From: Halovulum sp039190275 | GTDB taxonomy: Bacteria; Pseudomonadota; Alphaproteobacteria; Rhodobacterales; Rhodobacteraceae | Assembly: GCA_039190275.1 (NCBI GenBank) | Contig: JBCCYF010000006.1 | Location: 1 to 64,000 of the forward strand | Direction: 5' to 3' | DNA length: 64,000 nucleotides | Shown: one piece after another, positions 50,542-59,903 of the stretch | Layout of the letters: each line of letters starts with the position of its first letter | How positions within the stretch are numbered: position 1 is the stretch's first letter | Program-made: the position numbers and the translations under genes | Notes under the pieces: model-generated | What the model was told of the DNA's origin: nothing | Database searches by the model: none | Seen by the model: the letters and a program-made list of their open reading frames with translations, nothing else

Positions 50542-51768
50542 TCATTCGTCTCCCCTACGGAGTGCCTGAAATACTTTTTCGAAATGTGAAAGCCAATCGG
50601 GCATTTCTACGGCTCCTGCGGTGCTCTTTTCCGGTTTGAGTGGCCGAAGTGACGCAGACGCTATCGCAGAACGCCAGGCCGGTCCATCCAGCGGATCCAG
50701 GTAGGTAGGGCCTTTCGGCGCAATCTCGCGATAGACCGGCAGATCTGCGCTGATCACCGGTCGCCCCATCTGCAGCGCCTCGGCCAGGGGGTAGCCGAAC
50801 CCTTCGGCGAAGGAGGGGAACAACAGCGCGTGGGCATTGGCCAGGCGCGATGCCAACTCACCGTCCGAGACGAACCCGTGCTCGAACACCGTGTGGCCCA
50901 TGAAAGGGGCGCGGTCCAGAACATCCAGAACCATTTCATTTTCCCAGCCCCGACGGCCGATGATATGCAGATGCGGGGTTTGCTCGGGCGTCTGAGCCTC
51001 CCAAAACTGGCGCCAGATCGACAGCAGCAGGAGGTGGTTCTTGCGCGGCTCGATGGTCCCCAAAACCACAAAATAGGGGTGTTCGAGGCGTTGCTCAGCC
51101 GATTGTGATGGCAAAGGATCCACGCCCAGCAGCGCGGTCACGCCAGGCCGCTCAACCCCCCATTTCGACAACCAATCCGCGGTGCGCCGTGCGGTATCGG
51201 CGGAATTATAGATCAGCAGGTCCGCCTGCGCGGCAATACCCTTAAGCAGCCGTTCGAAGCGGGCCGGCGCTTCGGGGCGCGAGAATTCCGGGTAGTCCAG
51301 CGGGATAACGTCATGCACAAGGACTGCGATCCGCACTGCGCCCGCCGCCCGAATCCGGCGCAGATGATCCGCGTCAAGGTTGGAGTGGCCGGTGTTGAGA
51401 TAGATGAAGCCGTTTGGCAGAGCTTCGCGCAAAAACGCCGGAACCCTGGAGTACCTCGCCCAGCCCTTGGCCAACCGGCGAACCCGCGTCTCGGCCCGCC
51501 GACGGGCCGGGGACTGGCGTCGGGCCAAATGCCCTAGGATGTCCGTGCGGTCCGGTGACGCCGGGTCCAGCAGCGCAAACATGCCTTGGCGGTCCAAAAG
51601 TGCCACGCCACCCAGAACGCGGCTGAGGAAGTGCACCGGGCTATCCTGCGCCAGTAAATGCCGGATATAGGCCCGTTCCACCCGGTCGACGCCGCTGTCC
51701 CCTCCGGCGCCCAGCCGCGATACCGTGCGGCTGACGTCCAGAAGGATATCGATGTCATTAGAAGTCAT
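50542..51768 (-). CDS. Glycosyltransferase family 4/1-type (GT-B)
   Basis: A 408-residue GT-B transferase. The C-terminal donor domain shows VVLGTIEPRKNH, HIIGRRGWENE, and FPSFAEGFGYPLAEALQMGRPVISAD (Glu-x7-Glu motif). An N-terminal acceptor domain precedes it. ATG 51768, 30 bp after galE. It likely builds the same polysaccharide as its neighbours. Confidence 0.88.
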   Translation of the reverse strand: MTSNDIDILLDVSRTVSRLGAGGDSGVDRVERAYIRHLLAQDSPVHFLSRVLGGVALLDRQGMFALLDPASPDRTDILGHLARRQSPARRRAETRVRRLAKGWARYSRVPAFLREALPNGFIYLNTGHSNLDADHLRRIRAAGAVRIAVLVHDVIPLDYPEFSRPEAPARFERLLKGIAAQADLLIYNSADTARRTADWLSKWGVERPGVTALLGVDPLPSQSAEQRLEHPYFVVLGTIEPRKNHLLLLSIWRQFWEAQTPEQTPHLHIIGRRGWENEMVLDVLDRAPFMGHTVFEHGFVSDGELASRLANAHALLFPSFAEGFGYPLAEALQMGRPVISADLPVYREIAPKGPTYLDPLDGPAWRSAIASASLRPLKPEKSTAGAVEMPDWLSHFEKVFQALRRGDE

Positions 51769-51797
51769 GGGGCCGTCAAACTAGCACATGGTCTCGG

Positions 51798-52781
51798 TCA
51801 CGCGCTATATCCAGGCATCTGATGCCAGCCCCATGCGTCTGATACCATCTGATCAAGGGTCGATCGCCCGGGCGACCAACCCAAAACCTCGGCCGCGCGG
51901 CTACTGCCCGAGACCAATGCGGTACAATCCCCGGGTCGGCGCTCCCCATCAACGGCCGGCACAATTGTTTCCGTTACCCGGCTGACCACATCGATCACCT
52001 CGCGCACCGAGAAACCGCGTCCCGTACCCAGATTAAACACGGTTTCCGTGCCACCGTTGAAAAGATACTCCAACCCGCGGATGTGCGCGTCGACCAGGTC
52101 GGAAACATGGACATAGTCACGAATGCAGGTTCCGTCCGGTGTCGCGTAGTCGTTGCCATAGACCGTCAGCGCATCCCGCCGTCCGCGGACGGCATCCAGC
52201 GCCAGAGGGATCAGATGAGTCTCGGGGCGATGAAACTCGCCGATCTGCCGGTCCGGATCGGCGCCTGCGACATTGAAGTAGCGGAACGATACATGTTTCA
52301 TACCGCTGTGGCGGCCGTAGTCGCGCAACATGTCCTCAACCGCGCGTTTCGAGCCGCCATAGGCGTTAATCGGCTGCTGTGCGCAGCCTTCGTCCAGCAT
52401 GACTCCATCCTGTTCGCCATATGTGGCGCAGGTTGACGAGAACACGAACGCCCCCACACCGGCTTGGGTGGCAGCATCCAGCAACGTCATCGAACCCACG
52501 GCGTTGTTTCGCCAGTAAAGCGCGGGGTCACGCATGGACTGGCCGACGTCGGACAGGGCGGCAAAATGCATGACCGCATCGGGTTTATGGGCGGCAAATA
52601 CCTCGTCCAGACGTGCCCGGTCCAGCAGATCGGCCTGCTCGAACGGGCCGAACTTTACGGCCTGTGACCAACCTGTGATCAGACTGTCGACGGTAATGGG
52701 CTCGTATCCCGCCTGTGCCAGCTGCTTACACGCATGACTGCCGATGTACCCGGCACCGCCGGTGACCAAAACTTTGCGCAT
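51798..52781 (-). CDS. galE: UDP-glucose 4-epimerase
   Basis: A 327-residue NAD-binding epimerase with TGGAGYIGS, catalytic SSTCATYG (Ser) and NAYGGSK (Tyr/Lys). It interconverts UDP-glucose and UDP-galactose for polysaccharide synthesis. ATG 52781 is taken; the frame's earlier start (52802) lies in the 37-bp galU-galE gap and adds seven residues. It is located between galU and the transferases on one transcript. Confidence 0.95.
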   Translation of the reverse strand: MRKVLVTGGAGYIGSHACKQLAQAGYEPITVDSLITGWSQAVKFGPFEQADLLDRARLDEVFAAHKPDAVMHFAALSDVGQSMRDPALYWRNNAVGSMTLLDAATQAGVGAFVFSSTCATYGEQDGVMLDEGCAQQPINAYGGSKRAVEDMLRDYGRHSGMKHVSFRYFNVAGADPDRQIGEFHRPETHLIPLALDAVRGRRDALTVYGNDYATPDGTCIRDYVHVSDLVDAHIRGLEYLFNGGTETVFNLGTGRGFSVREVIDVVSRVTETIVPAVDGERRPGDCTALVSGSSRAAEVLGWSPGRSTLDQMVSDAWGWHQMPGYSA

Positions 52782-52818
52782 TACGAATGCCCCCTGCCAC
52801 AACTACCTGTCGGAGGGA

Positions 52819-53712
52819 TTACTCTGCGGCGTGCGGACGGACAATCAAATCATTCAGATACACGGAAAACTCTTCACGCACTTCCGGGTGCTGAAGGCCG
52901 AATGCAACCGTTGCCTGCAGGAAACCAGCCTTGGAGCCGCAATCGTACCGCTGTCCGGAGAACCGGAAACCTGTGACGTTGTTGTTCGCCTTAATCTCCT
53001 GCGCGATAGCATCGGTCAGCTGAATCTCTCCGCCCGCACCGCTTTTCATCCGGTTCAAATTGCGCAGGACCTGTGGTGTCAGGATGTAACGGCCGATCAC
53101 CGCCAGGTTAGAAGGGGCCGTCCCTGACTTGGGTTTTTCCACCATACCGTCAACGTTGACGACCCTGCCGCCGTTATCCTGCGTATCCAGAATGCCGTAG
53201 GAGGAGGTTTTTTCCGGCGCAACTTCCATCGCGGCCACCATATTGCCGCCGGTCTCTTCATAGGCTTCGACCATTTGCAGCAGGCAGGACTGTTCGCCCT
53301 TGATGACATCATCGGGCAAAAGTACGGCAAATGGCTCGTTCCCGATCAAGCGGCGGGCACACCATACGGCATGTCCAAGCCCGAGTGCCTCGTGCTGGCG
53401 AACATAGGCGATGGCACCGCTGTCCATGTTGGTCGGTTGCAGCCGCTCAAGCAGATCGAGTTTGTTCTTTTGTGTAAGGGTCGCCTCAAGTTCCGGCGCA
53501 CGGTCAAAGTAGTCCTCCAGTGCTGACTTCCCGCGTGAGGTTACAAAGATAAACTCGGTAATACCGGCTTCGCGTGCTTCGTCGATGGCATATTGGATCA
53601 AAGGCCTGTCGACTAAAGTCAGGATTTCTTTGGGAATGGACTTGGTTGCAGGCAGGAACCTTGTTCCCATACCTGCCACCGGGAACACCGCCTTGCGCAC
53701 TTTACGTGCCAT
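52819..53712 (-). CDS. galU: UTP-glucose-1-phosphate uridylyltransferase
   Basis: A 297-residue GalU, the normal size. The N-terminal nucleotide site is FPVAGMGTRFLPATKSIPKE, with VDRPLIQYAIDEA and LGLGHAVWCAR. It makes UDP-glucose from UTP and glucose-1-phosphate, feeding galE and the transferases downstream. ATG 53712. It is first in the leftward polysaccharide operon. Confidence 0.97.
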   Translation of the reverse strand: MARKVRKAVFPVAGMGTRFLPATKSIPKEILTLVDRPLIQYAIDEAREAGITEFIFVTSRGKSALEDYFDRAPELEATLTQKNKLDLLERLQPTNMDSGAIAYVRQHEALGLGHAVWCARRLIGNEPFAVLLPDDVIKGEQSCLLQMVEAYEETGGNMVAAMEVAPEKTSSYGILDTQDNGGRVVNVDGMVEKPKSGTAPSNLAVIGRYILTPQVLRNLNRMKSGAGGEIQLTDAIAQEIKANNNVTGFRFSGQRYDCGSKAGFLQATVAFGLQHPEVREEFSVYLNDLIVRPHAAE

Positions 53713-53828
53713 ATTCTTAACTCCTGTTTTGCCCCGCGAGGCTTTCTGAATACGCCTCTCACATGTCGTCTTGTTGTTGCCTCAGGAATTCAACGGAAAT
53801 GTGGCCAAGAGTGTCACACAAACTGTAG

Positions 53829-53871
53829 AAATCCGCCTCTCAGTGGAGTTTCGCACCCGAGCGGCGGATTT
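53829..53871. terminator. Hairpin AAATCCGCC / GGCGGATTT
   Basis: Perfect 9-bp arms (53829-53837 and 53863-53871) with an inner CTC/GAG pair, in the 188-bp gap between the GT2 gene (ends 53901) and galU. On the minus strand it follows the GT2 stop by about 30 bases, so it could end the kdsB-GT transcript. No T run is present. Confidence 0.5.
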
Positions 53872-53900
53872 ACGCTGGAATTTGAACATGTTGCACTAAG

Positions 53901-55148
53901 CTAGCCAAGCGAATTTATCTTCAGAACCTGGTCAACATCACGCTGATCCGCAATACGCCTGCGCTCCGCCTCGATTCGATCCGTAACCGATCTCAACCTG
54001 CGCGGGTTTCCCCGTTCGGATTTGCCCGCAAGTCCGAACCGGTGCAGGAAGTATCCATCGGAGGTAAAATTTACGGTAAGCGCGCGGGTCGAAAGTTCCG
54101 GCGCAAGAACAGTGACCTCATGCCGGGCGGCGGCTGCCTCCTGCGCACGCGCCATAGCCGCCGCGCCGCCAAGCAGCGGGAGTGCGATGCACAGCCGTTC
54201 CGGTGTCTCTCGCGGTCGCGGAGGCGGGAATTTTCCGGTACCCCAGTCCCGAATTGCCAAGGTATCGGGCGCGCGCTTGGGACCATCCTGATATCCCCGT
54301 TCCAGCGAAGCCATAAGCGCGCGGACCGAGGTCCCGTCCAGCAGACCGACGGAGTGGTGCCGCAAAAGACGCGCCCGCTGCTCGGCCCGGAACTGGCTCA
54401 ACCGGTCGGCATGATCCGCCTTTGGTGCGTGTCGATGCAGGAAGCATGCTAAACTGGCGCCGATCTCAAACAGGCTTGTGGGGACGCGCCGCGCCGTTCT
54501 ATGCGGCCCTTCGGCAAAGCCGTGCAGAACCTCCGCCGCAGGATTGATGGCGGCATGCCAGCCCGCCTGAGAGAGACGCAGGTTGAGGTCGGTCTCGTCC
54601 AGGAAAAAGCGGTACGCGGCGTCAAATCCGCCCACATCAACAAGCGCGCCCCGCCGGAACGCGCAATTCGTCCCGGTGGTTTTCAGAAAACGGTTGGTGT
54701 CGGGCGGAAAGATTGTAATCCCATCGGGTACGTCAATCGGATGGTCGGCGCCGAGGCGGTCGAACAGCGACGCTTTCCACTGAAAGCTGACGCCATTGCG
54801 ACCGCGTACAAAGCCGCCAGCAGCTCCGACCCGGTCAGTCTCAAAGGGTGAAATCAGCGCGCCCAGCCATCCAAATTCCGGCACCGCATCATCATCGATA
54901 AACGCAATGATTTCGCCCCGGGCCGCCACCAGCCCCCGATTGCGCGCGGCCGATATGTTCCGCTCCTCGAACGCGATCCACCGAGCATACAGATCTGTAG
55001 CCGGGCGCCGGGCCGCTGGCACGTCGCTGACCACAATGACCTCAAAGTTCCGATACCTTTGGTACTCAAGCGCCTTTAAGGTGAGTGCCAGTGAGTCCGG
55101 ACGGGCATTGCTGACAATGATAACACTGACATCCGGCCGATAGGTCAA
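53901..55148 (-). CDS. Glycosyltransferase family 2 (GT-A)
   Basis: A 415-residue transferase. The GT-A domain (about 1-230) shows VSVIIVSNARPDSLALTLKAL, NISAARNRGL, IAFIDDDAVPEFGWL (DDD metal site), FLKTTGTNCAFRRGAL and FLDETDLNLRL (ED motif). The remaining C-terminal 180 residues are unassigned. TTG 55148 overlaps the kdsB stop as TTGA, the same start arrangement as at 49499. It is probably involved in capsule or LPS-core assembly beside kdsB. Confidence 0.87.
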   Translation of the reverse strand: MTYRPDVSVIIVSNARPDSLALTLKALEYQRYRNFEVIVVSDVPAARRPATDLYARWIAFEERNISAARNRGLVAARGEIIAFIDDDAVPEFGWLGALISPFETDRVGAAGGFVRGRNGVSFQWKASLFDRLGADHPIDVPDGITIFPPDTNRFLKTTGTNCAFRRGALVDVGGFDAAYRFFLDETDLNLRLSQAGWHAAINPAAEVLHGFAEGPHRTARRVPTSLFEIGASLACFLHRHAPKADHADRLSQFRAEQRARLLRHHSVGLLDGTSVRALMASLERGYQDGPKRAPDTLAIRDWGTGKFPPPRPRETPERLCIALPLLGGAAAMARAQEAAAARHEVTVLAPELSTRALTVNFTSDGYFLHRFGLAGKSERGNPRRLRSVTDRIEAERRRIADQRDVDQVLKINSLG

Positions 55149-55939
55149 TCAATGCCCTGCACTTTGAGGATGGCTTCGATCCGGCCCACGTCACTTGGAT
55201 TGTTGAGTTCCCAGAACGCGCGGCCCTGGGCCTGGACCTCAACACAGGTCACGGGTGTGCCATGCTCCATAAAGCGGAGCTGCTCAAGACCCTCCCATTT
55301 TTCCAGAGTGCCTTCGCTCCAATCCGCATACGCCCGGAGCGCTGAAGGGCGATACGCATAGACCCCAACATGATGAAACACAGGGATAGTGTCGCCGTCC
55401 TCAAAGGCGCGGCCGGTGTAGGGGATCACTTCCTTTGAAAAGTACAGGGCCGTTTGATTATGATCGAACACCGCGGTGGTGCCTCCGACACGACCGGCTA
55501 GGCGGTCCTCTTTGAACCCGCGCAGGGCCTCTGCGTCCATCCTGAGCACGGGTGTGGTAACCTCGGCGTTTGTCATCGCAGCGGCAAGCCCTGCTATGAA
55601 CCAAGGGGGCGTAAGCGGTGCGTCACCCTGTAGATTTACGATCACGTCATCGTCTTGGACCTCAAGCGCGGGCATCGCAGCCGCGCAGCGCTCCGTCCCG
55701 TTGCGACAGCTTTCGGGGGTCATCACAACCTCGGCTCCGAAGCCGCGCACATGATCCGCGATCCGGTCGTCATCGGTTGCCACCACCACCCGATCCACAC
55801 CGGCCACAGCCATGCCGGCATCCCAACTGCGTCTGATCAGGCTTCGCGCATGGCCCGAGGCGCCGGTCAGCGGCACCAGGGGTTTGCCGGGGTAACGAGT
55901 CGAAGCGTAGCGCGCAGGAATGACGACGATCAGGCTCAC
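55145..55939 (-). CDS. kdsB: CMP-Kdo synthetase (3-deoxy-manno-octulosonate cytidylyltransferase)
   Basis: A 264-residue KdsB with nucleotide site VVIPARYASTRYPGKPLV, RVVVATDDDRI, VNLQGDAPL and the HVGVYAYR motif. It activates Kdo with CTP for LPS or Kdo-containing capsule. GTG 55939 overlaps the cysQ stop (GTGA). The Glu/Gln at EQLR-like end is kept (LEQLRFME). Placement with capsule-type genes rather than with kdsD may indicate a capsular role. Confidence 0.94.
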   Translation of the reverse strand: MSLIVVIPARYASTRYPGKPLVPLTGASGHARSLIRRSWDAGMAVAGVDRVVVATDDDRIADHVRGFGAEVVMTPESCRNGTERCAAAMPALEVQDDDVIVNLQGDAPLTPPWFIAGLAAAMTNAEVTTPVLRMDAEALRGFKEDRLAGRVGGTTAVFDHNQTALYFSKEVIPYTGRAFEDGDTIPVFHHVGVYAYRPSALRAYADWSEGTLEKWEGLEQLRFMEHGTPVTCVEVQAQGRAFWELNNPSDVGRIEAILKVQGID

Positions 55940-56736
55940 GGGGCCGCCTTGAGTGTGACCCCCGGCGCATAGGCAATGAAAAACGGGTTCTCATAGATCG
56001 GCTTGCCGTATGTCAGCGGTGTGTGGTCGTCGAAACGCACAACGGAGCCCCCCGCGCCGACCAAGACCGCATGACCAGCTGCCGTATCCCATTCCATTGT
56101 CCGCCCAAGTCGCGGATACAGGTCCGCCTCCCCGGCAGCGACAAGGCAGAACTTCAGTGACGACCCGGCCGACGTGCTGTCTGCCACGCTATACTGTCCG
56201 ATATAGGCGTCGGTCGCGGCATCCCGGTGGGACTTCGAAGCGACAACGACCAGCGCCGTGTCATCCGGTTTGCGAACCTGTAATGGGGTCAGCGCGCCTG
56301 GTGTGGATTTGTCGAACGGCCCGGCCTCTTCAACTGTCTGCCCCGTGGCGTCGGTGTAGAACAGCCGATGCTTTGCGGGCGCGTAGACGACGCCGCGCAC
56401 CGGTACACCATCCTCGACCAGAGCGATGTTCACCGTGAAGTCGCCGCGACGCTGAACAAATTCCTTGGTACCATCCAGGGGATCGACAATGAGGAAGCGA
56501 TCTGACGAGACGCTGTGGCTCTCGGCCTGCTCTTCGGTTACGAGCGGAATTTCGGGGAACGCGGCACGCAAACCCGCCGAAATCAACGCGTCTGCCGCTT
56601 CATCAGCAGCCGTAACTGGGCTGTCATCCGACTTCGCGCGAACATCGAAATCCTCGGCGTCGTAGATTTCCATGATCTTGTCGCCTGCCTCCAGGGCCAG
56701 ACGGCGCAGCGTCCCGGCAAGATGTTCCATATCCAT
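55936..56736 (-). CDS. cysQ: 3'(2'),5'-bisphosphate nucleotidase CysQ
   Basis: A 266-residue inositol-monophosphatase-family enzyme: VTAADEAAD and EEQAES (metal Glu), DPLDGTKEF (metal Asp), and EWDTAAGHAVLVGAGG. It hydrolyses 3'-phosphoadenosine-5'-phosphate from sulfate activation. ATG 56736 has GGAAGTTAAAA upstream; the longer start lies in the divergent promoter. Its coupling to kdsB (GTGA) and location beside a KpsM-like permease fit sulfated or Kdo-containing capsule synthesis (inference). Confidence 0.94.
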   Translation of the reverse strand: MDMEHLAGTLRRLALEAGDKIMEIYDAEDFDVRAKSDDSPVTAADEAADALISAGLRAAFPEIPLVTEEQAESHSVSSDRFLIVDPLDGTKEFVQRRGDFTVNIALVEDGVPVRGVVYAPAKHRLFYTDATGQTVEEAGPFDKSTPGALTPLQVRKPDDTALVVVASKSHRDAATDAYIGQYSVADSTSAGSSLKFCLVAAGEADLYPRLGRTMEWDTAAGHAVLVGAGGSVVRFDDHTPLTYGKPIYENPFFIAYAPGVTLKAAP

Positions 56737-56856
56737 TTTTAACTTCCTTCCGCTTACGGTCCCGGGCAACGACAGTCGCGTATGGTATTTGCAGCTTCAC
56801 TGCCAGTGGGTTACGGTCTGCCGACGCCACCGTCCAGTGGGAATAGTCAGGAACAC

Positions 56857-57684
56857 ATGTCGGAACTCAGCATACGCGGTCGAAAATCCCTGCTTAGGGA
56901 AGCGCTGTTCTTCATCGAGCTGCTGTATCACAGCGTTGTCCGCGAAGTACGGCTGATCAGCGGCAACGCGGCACTTGGGCTCGCTATGTCGGTCATGCGG
57001 ACGCTGGCGATGGTCGCCGCATTCTATCTGATGTTCACGGCACTTGGGATGCGCGCATCGATTATCCGGGGCGATATCGTAATGTTCCTGGTGAGCGGTA
57101 TTATGCTGTTCCTGATGCACAACTCGGCGATCAGCAAGACACTTGCTGCGGGTTCTGTGGTTTCGCCGATCATGATGCATGCGCCTGTCACATCGGCATT
57201 GACGATCCTGGCCTCCACCCTTGCGGATTTCTACATGTTCGTGCTGTCGACCATGGTGATATTCGCCGGCTTCTACATGCTGCGGGGCGAACTTGAGATC
57301 TATCAACCCGCTGACCTGCTTCTGCCGTTTTTCCTGAGCTGGACCAGCGGCGTGATCATCGGGATGTTCTTTCTTCTGGTGAAGCCGTTCGCGCCCAATT
57401 TGGTGAAGATCATCAGCCTGTTTTATCAGCGTGCGAACATGGTGACATCGGGCAAGTTCTTTGTGGCGAATGTTTTGCCCGCTATGGTATTGCCGTACTT
57501 CGCCTGGAACCCGCTGTTTCATACGATCGATCAGGCGCGCGGGGCAATATTTGTCAACTATGTCCCCACCAACAGCAGCCTCGCATATCCGATCTATTTC
57601 ACGCTTATTGGCATGGTTATTGCCGGTATGGGTGAATTCTGGCTGCGCAAGACAGTCAGCCGGTCAACGGCGGCTACCCACTAG
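56857..57684 (+). CDS. KpsM-like ABC-2 polysaccharide export permease
   Basis: A 275-residue ABC-2 permease with six predicted helices, of the KpsM/RkpT/capsule type: LLYHSVVREVRLISG at the N-terminus and AWNPLFHTIDQARGAIFVNYVP near the end. I start at ATG 56857 (GGAACAC upstream); the frame opens at 56782. It should export a polysaccharide, but no ATPase (KpsT) or periplasmic adaptor (KpsE) gene adjoins it. It ends two bases before the convergent S8 protease gene. Confidence 0.8.
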   Translation: MSELSIRGRKSLLREALFFIELLYHSVVREVRLISGNAALGLAMSVMRTLAMVAAFYLMFTALGMRASIIRGDIVMFLVSGIMLFLMHNSAISKTLAAGSVVSPIMMHAPVTSALTILASTLADFYMFVLSTMVIFAGFYMLRGELEIYQPADLLLPFFLSWTSGVIIGMFFLLVKPFAPNLVKIISLFYQRANMVTSGKFFVANVLPAMVLPYFAWNPLFHTIDQARGAIFVNYVPTNSSLAYPIYFTLIGMVIAGMGEFWLRKTVSRSTAATH

Positions 57685-57686
57685 AA

Positions 57687-59867
57687 CTAGGACGTCAAAG
57701 TCTGCGAAGTGCCTGGTCCAAGGGGCCGGTAACGCCGATCGTTTTGCGGTGTAACCTCGATCCGACCTGCGACGCCGCGTGTCTCGGGCGGTTTCGGGGA
57801 CCGAAATTCAAAGTCTGCCGCCTCCGAGCGTTCGGCCATCTCGGCCACTTCGGAACGCGATGCGCCCCCGCCTGCAGCCAGCGTGGCGACAAGTGCTTTG
57901 GCAATCTGCGGCGTCGCAACTGACGTCCCATTGAGGGCAGCAGAAGAGCCGCTGTACACGCCCGTCGACAGAACACCGCGATGAACCCGGCTAGCGTCCG
58001 AGACTGCCAGCGCGTCCGGGCCGGGGCGGTCCGGCGTATTGGTCAGCCCGCCGGCAGAGTAGAGCGCGACGTCGCCCGAGCGTTCGACATAGCCCGCGAT
58101 GACGATGGGGTGTTCCCCTGTCCCAAGTACATTCTGAAGACCGTCGCGGATGATCGCACATCCTGGGGTATCCGTATCATTCGGAAAGCCCTGGGGTGTA
58201 AATCGCTTGTAGCAATCCGCCAGAAAACGCGACTGGCGCGCGTCATTGTCAAAACCGGGCAACTCGTCATCGCGCAAGACCCAGGCGTCGACATGGTCAT
58301 CTGCCTCGAGGCCAACATCTTTAAGGGTCACCGTCCAATTCCCTGCCGGGGCCAGGGGCTTGTCTGCGCCCGGTCTGGTCGTTGCCTGAACGATGATTGA
58401 AAACTTTCCGCGGTCAGTTGGAGCGCCGTAGTACCGGTAGGTAATCCGAGCGATCGGCTTGCCGTCGCGAATGAAGTCGTACCCCGCTCCGTTCTCTTCG
58501 GGAAGAAAGCCGCCTTGGGGGCCGCCATGCGGCAGTCCGACAGCGACTTCCAACCGTTTTGCCGGTATGCCCTTGGGGGTCCAGACCTCGACAACGCTGG
58601 GGGTTTGGTCATCCGGTTGAATGCGCCAGGTCAGCGTCTCGGTCTTGTCCGGCCCCTTGAACGCCGTTGACTGGATACGCGCGTGTCCCTGCGACTGGCG
58701 GGCATTGCCTGCCGGCAGAAGAATGGCAGTCGAACCAGGATGGTCCGCGTTTCGCGCCGCAAGAAATGCATCCATGCGTTGTTCGAGAAACGAGGTCCCG
58801 TCAAGCGGTCCGCCGGTGCCCCCGAAACTGAAGTTGATCACCAGCGGAAGTTGCCCGCAGCCCAACTTGCTGGCCAGCCGATCCGCGCGGTCGGCAATGT
58901 AGTCGAGCGCCATGAGGAAATGGGGCACCAGCGTCCGCCCAGAGGTGTCTTCGGCCGCTCGACGTGGAAGCTGAACAGCGATCACCGGGTTGTCGTCGCG
59001 GTTCTCTGCCATCGGATAGCCCGCCGCCAGCCCGGTGATATGCGCGCCGTGGGTCACCCCTCCACCCAGTGCATGCCTGTTTTTGCTGCGAAAATCTGCC
59101 AGGCCCATCTTTCGATAGGCCGCTACCTCATTCAGGTACGGACCATTTGTCGAATATGCGTCGATCAGATCGTTGAGGTCATCTGCCTCGTATTCGCGGC
59201 CATAGGGAATGAAACTCGGGTCACTGGCCTTGCGCCGGCCGTCCTGGAGCCAGGCGTACTGGACCCGTGTGCGCCCCGCCGCATTGCGTAGGCAGGCGTT
59301 GAGCAATGGTATGCCCACGTCAATTACAGCAGTGATGACGACACCCGATTTGGGCGGGACCGCCTTAGGGATCACGCGCGCCCGATTGGTTTCCTCGACA
59401 TCCGCCTCATTAGGTACACTGTCCGAGGGCAGGCTGGGCCCATGTACAATCCAAAAGATATCGTTTCGTGGATGCATCGGCGAGGTGCTCGTCACCGGTT
59501 GCGCGAGCAAATCGAACACTGCGCGATTGGCCAATACCGTAAAAAACTCGTTGCCACGCTGCGTCGATGTGGTCGAACCCCGCCCGGCGGCGGTCCCGCC
59601 AGTACCTGCGGCACGATACAGGCAAGGCACCTGGACCACAGGCATCGTGAGCGGGTTTGTTCTGCCCTTGTTGACCTCGACCGCCAAAGCGGTCAGCCGG
59701 TCGCCAAGGCTCAGGATATCCCCGCTGATGAGGCCCACGGTGACCGGCAGTAAGCCTTCGGTTCCCTCGGCCAGCGGATCGGCGTTCAGCGTCCAATCCG
59801 AGAGCGGGTCAACGCCTGGGGGCAACTGTGCCGGGACCCAGCCGTCCTCTCGATCCGCATCAGCCAT
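57687..59867 (-). CDS. Subtilisin-like S8 serine protease (no signal peptide)
   Basis: A 726-residue S8 protease. Catalytic residues are visible: Asp183 (TAVIDVGIP), His273 (GVTHGAHITGLAAG) and Ser649 (NGTSVATP), with oxyanion Asn in LLPAGNAR. There is no signal peptide; the start is MADADREDGWVPAQLPPGVDPL. The Asp-to-His spacing of 90 residues and a roughly 370-residue His-to-Ser spacing imply large insertions. The third gene of a leftward operon, 36 bp after the PAP2-like gene. Family S8 proteases cleave exported or intracellular peptides; the Gly-Tyr-Ser-repeat partner could be a substrate, but that is unproven. Confidence 0.85.
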   Translation of the reverse strand: MADADREDGWVPAQLPPGVDPLSDWTLNADPLAEGTEGLLPVTVGLISGDILSLGDRLTALAVEVNKGRTNPLTMPVVQVPCLYRAAGTGGTAAGRGSTTSTQRGNEFFTVLANRAVFDLLAQPVTSTSPMHPRNDIFWIVHGPSLPSDSVPNEADVEETNRARVIPKAVPPKSGVVITAVIDVGIPLLNACLRNAAGRTRVQYAWLQDGRRKASDPSFIPYGREYEADDLNDLIDAYSTNGPYLNEVAAYRKMGLADFRSKNRHALGGGVTHGAHITGLAAGYPMAENRDDNPVIAVQLPRRAAEDTSGRTLVPHFLMALDYIADRADRLASKLGCGQLPLVINFSFGGTGGPLDGTSFLEQRMDAFLAARNADHPGSTAILLPAGNARQSQGHARIQSTAFKGPDKTETLTWRIQPDDQTPSVVEVWTPKGIPAKRLEVAVGLPHGGPQGGFLPEENGAGYDFIRDGKPIARITYRYYGAPTDRGKFSIIVQATTRPGADKPLAPAGNWTVTLKDVGLEADDHVDAWVLRDDELPGFDNDARQSRFLADCYKRFTPQGFPNDTDTPGCAIIRDGLQNVLGTGEHPIVIAGYVERSGDVALYSAGGLTNTPDRPGPDALAVSDASRVHRGVLSTGVYSGSSAALNGTSVATPQIAKALVATLAAGGGASRSEVAEMAERSEAADFEFRSPKPPETRGVAGRIEVTPQNDRRYRPLGPGTSQTLTS

Positions 59868-59903
59868 ATCGCGCCCCCTGAGACAAGTTCACCGGTGTAG
59901 GCT

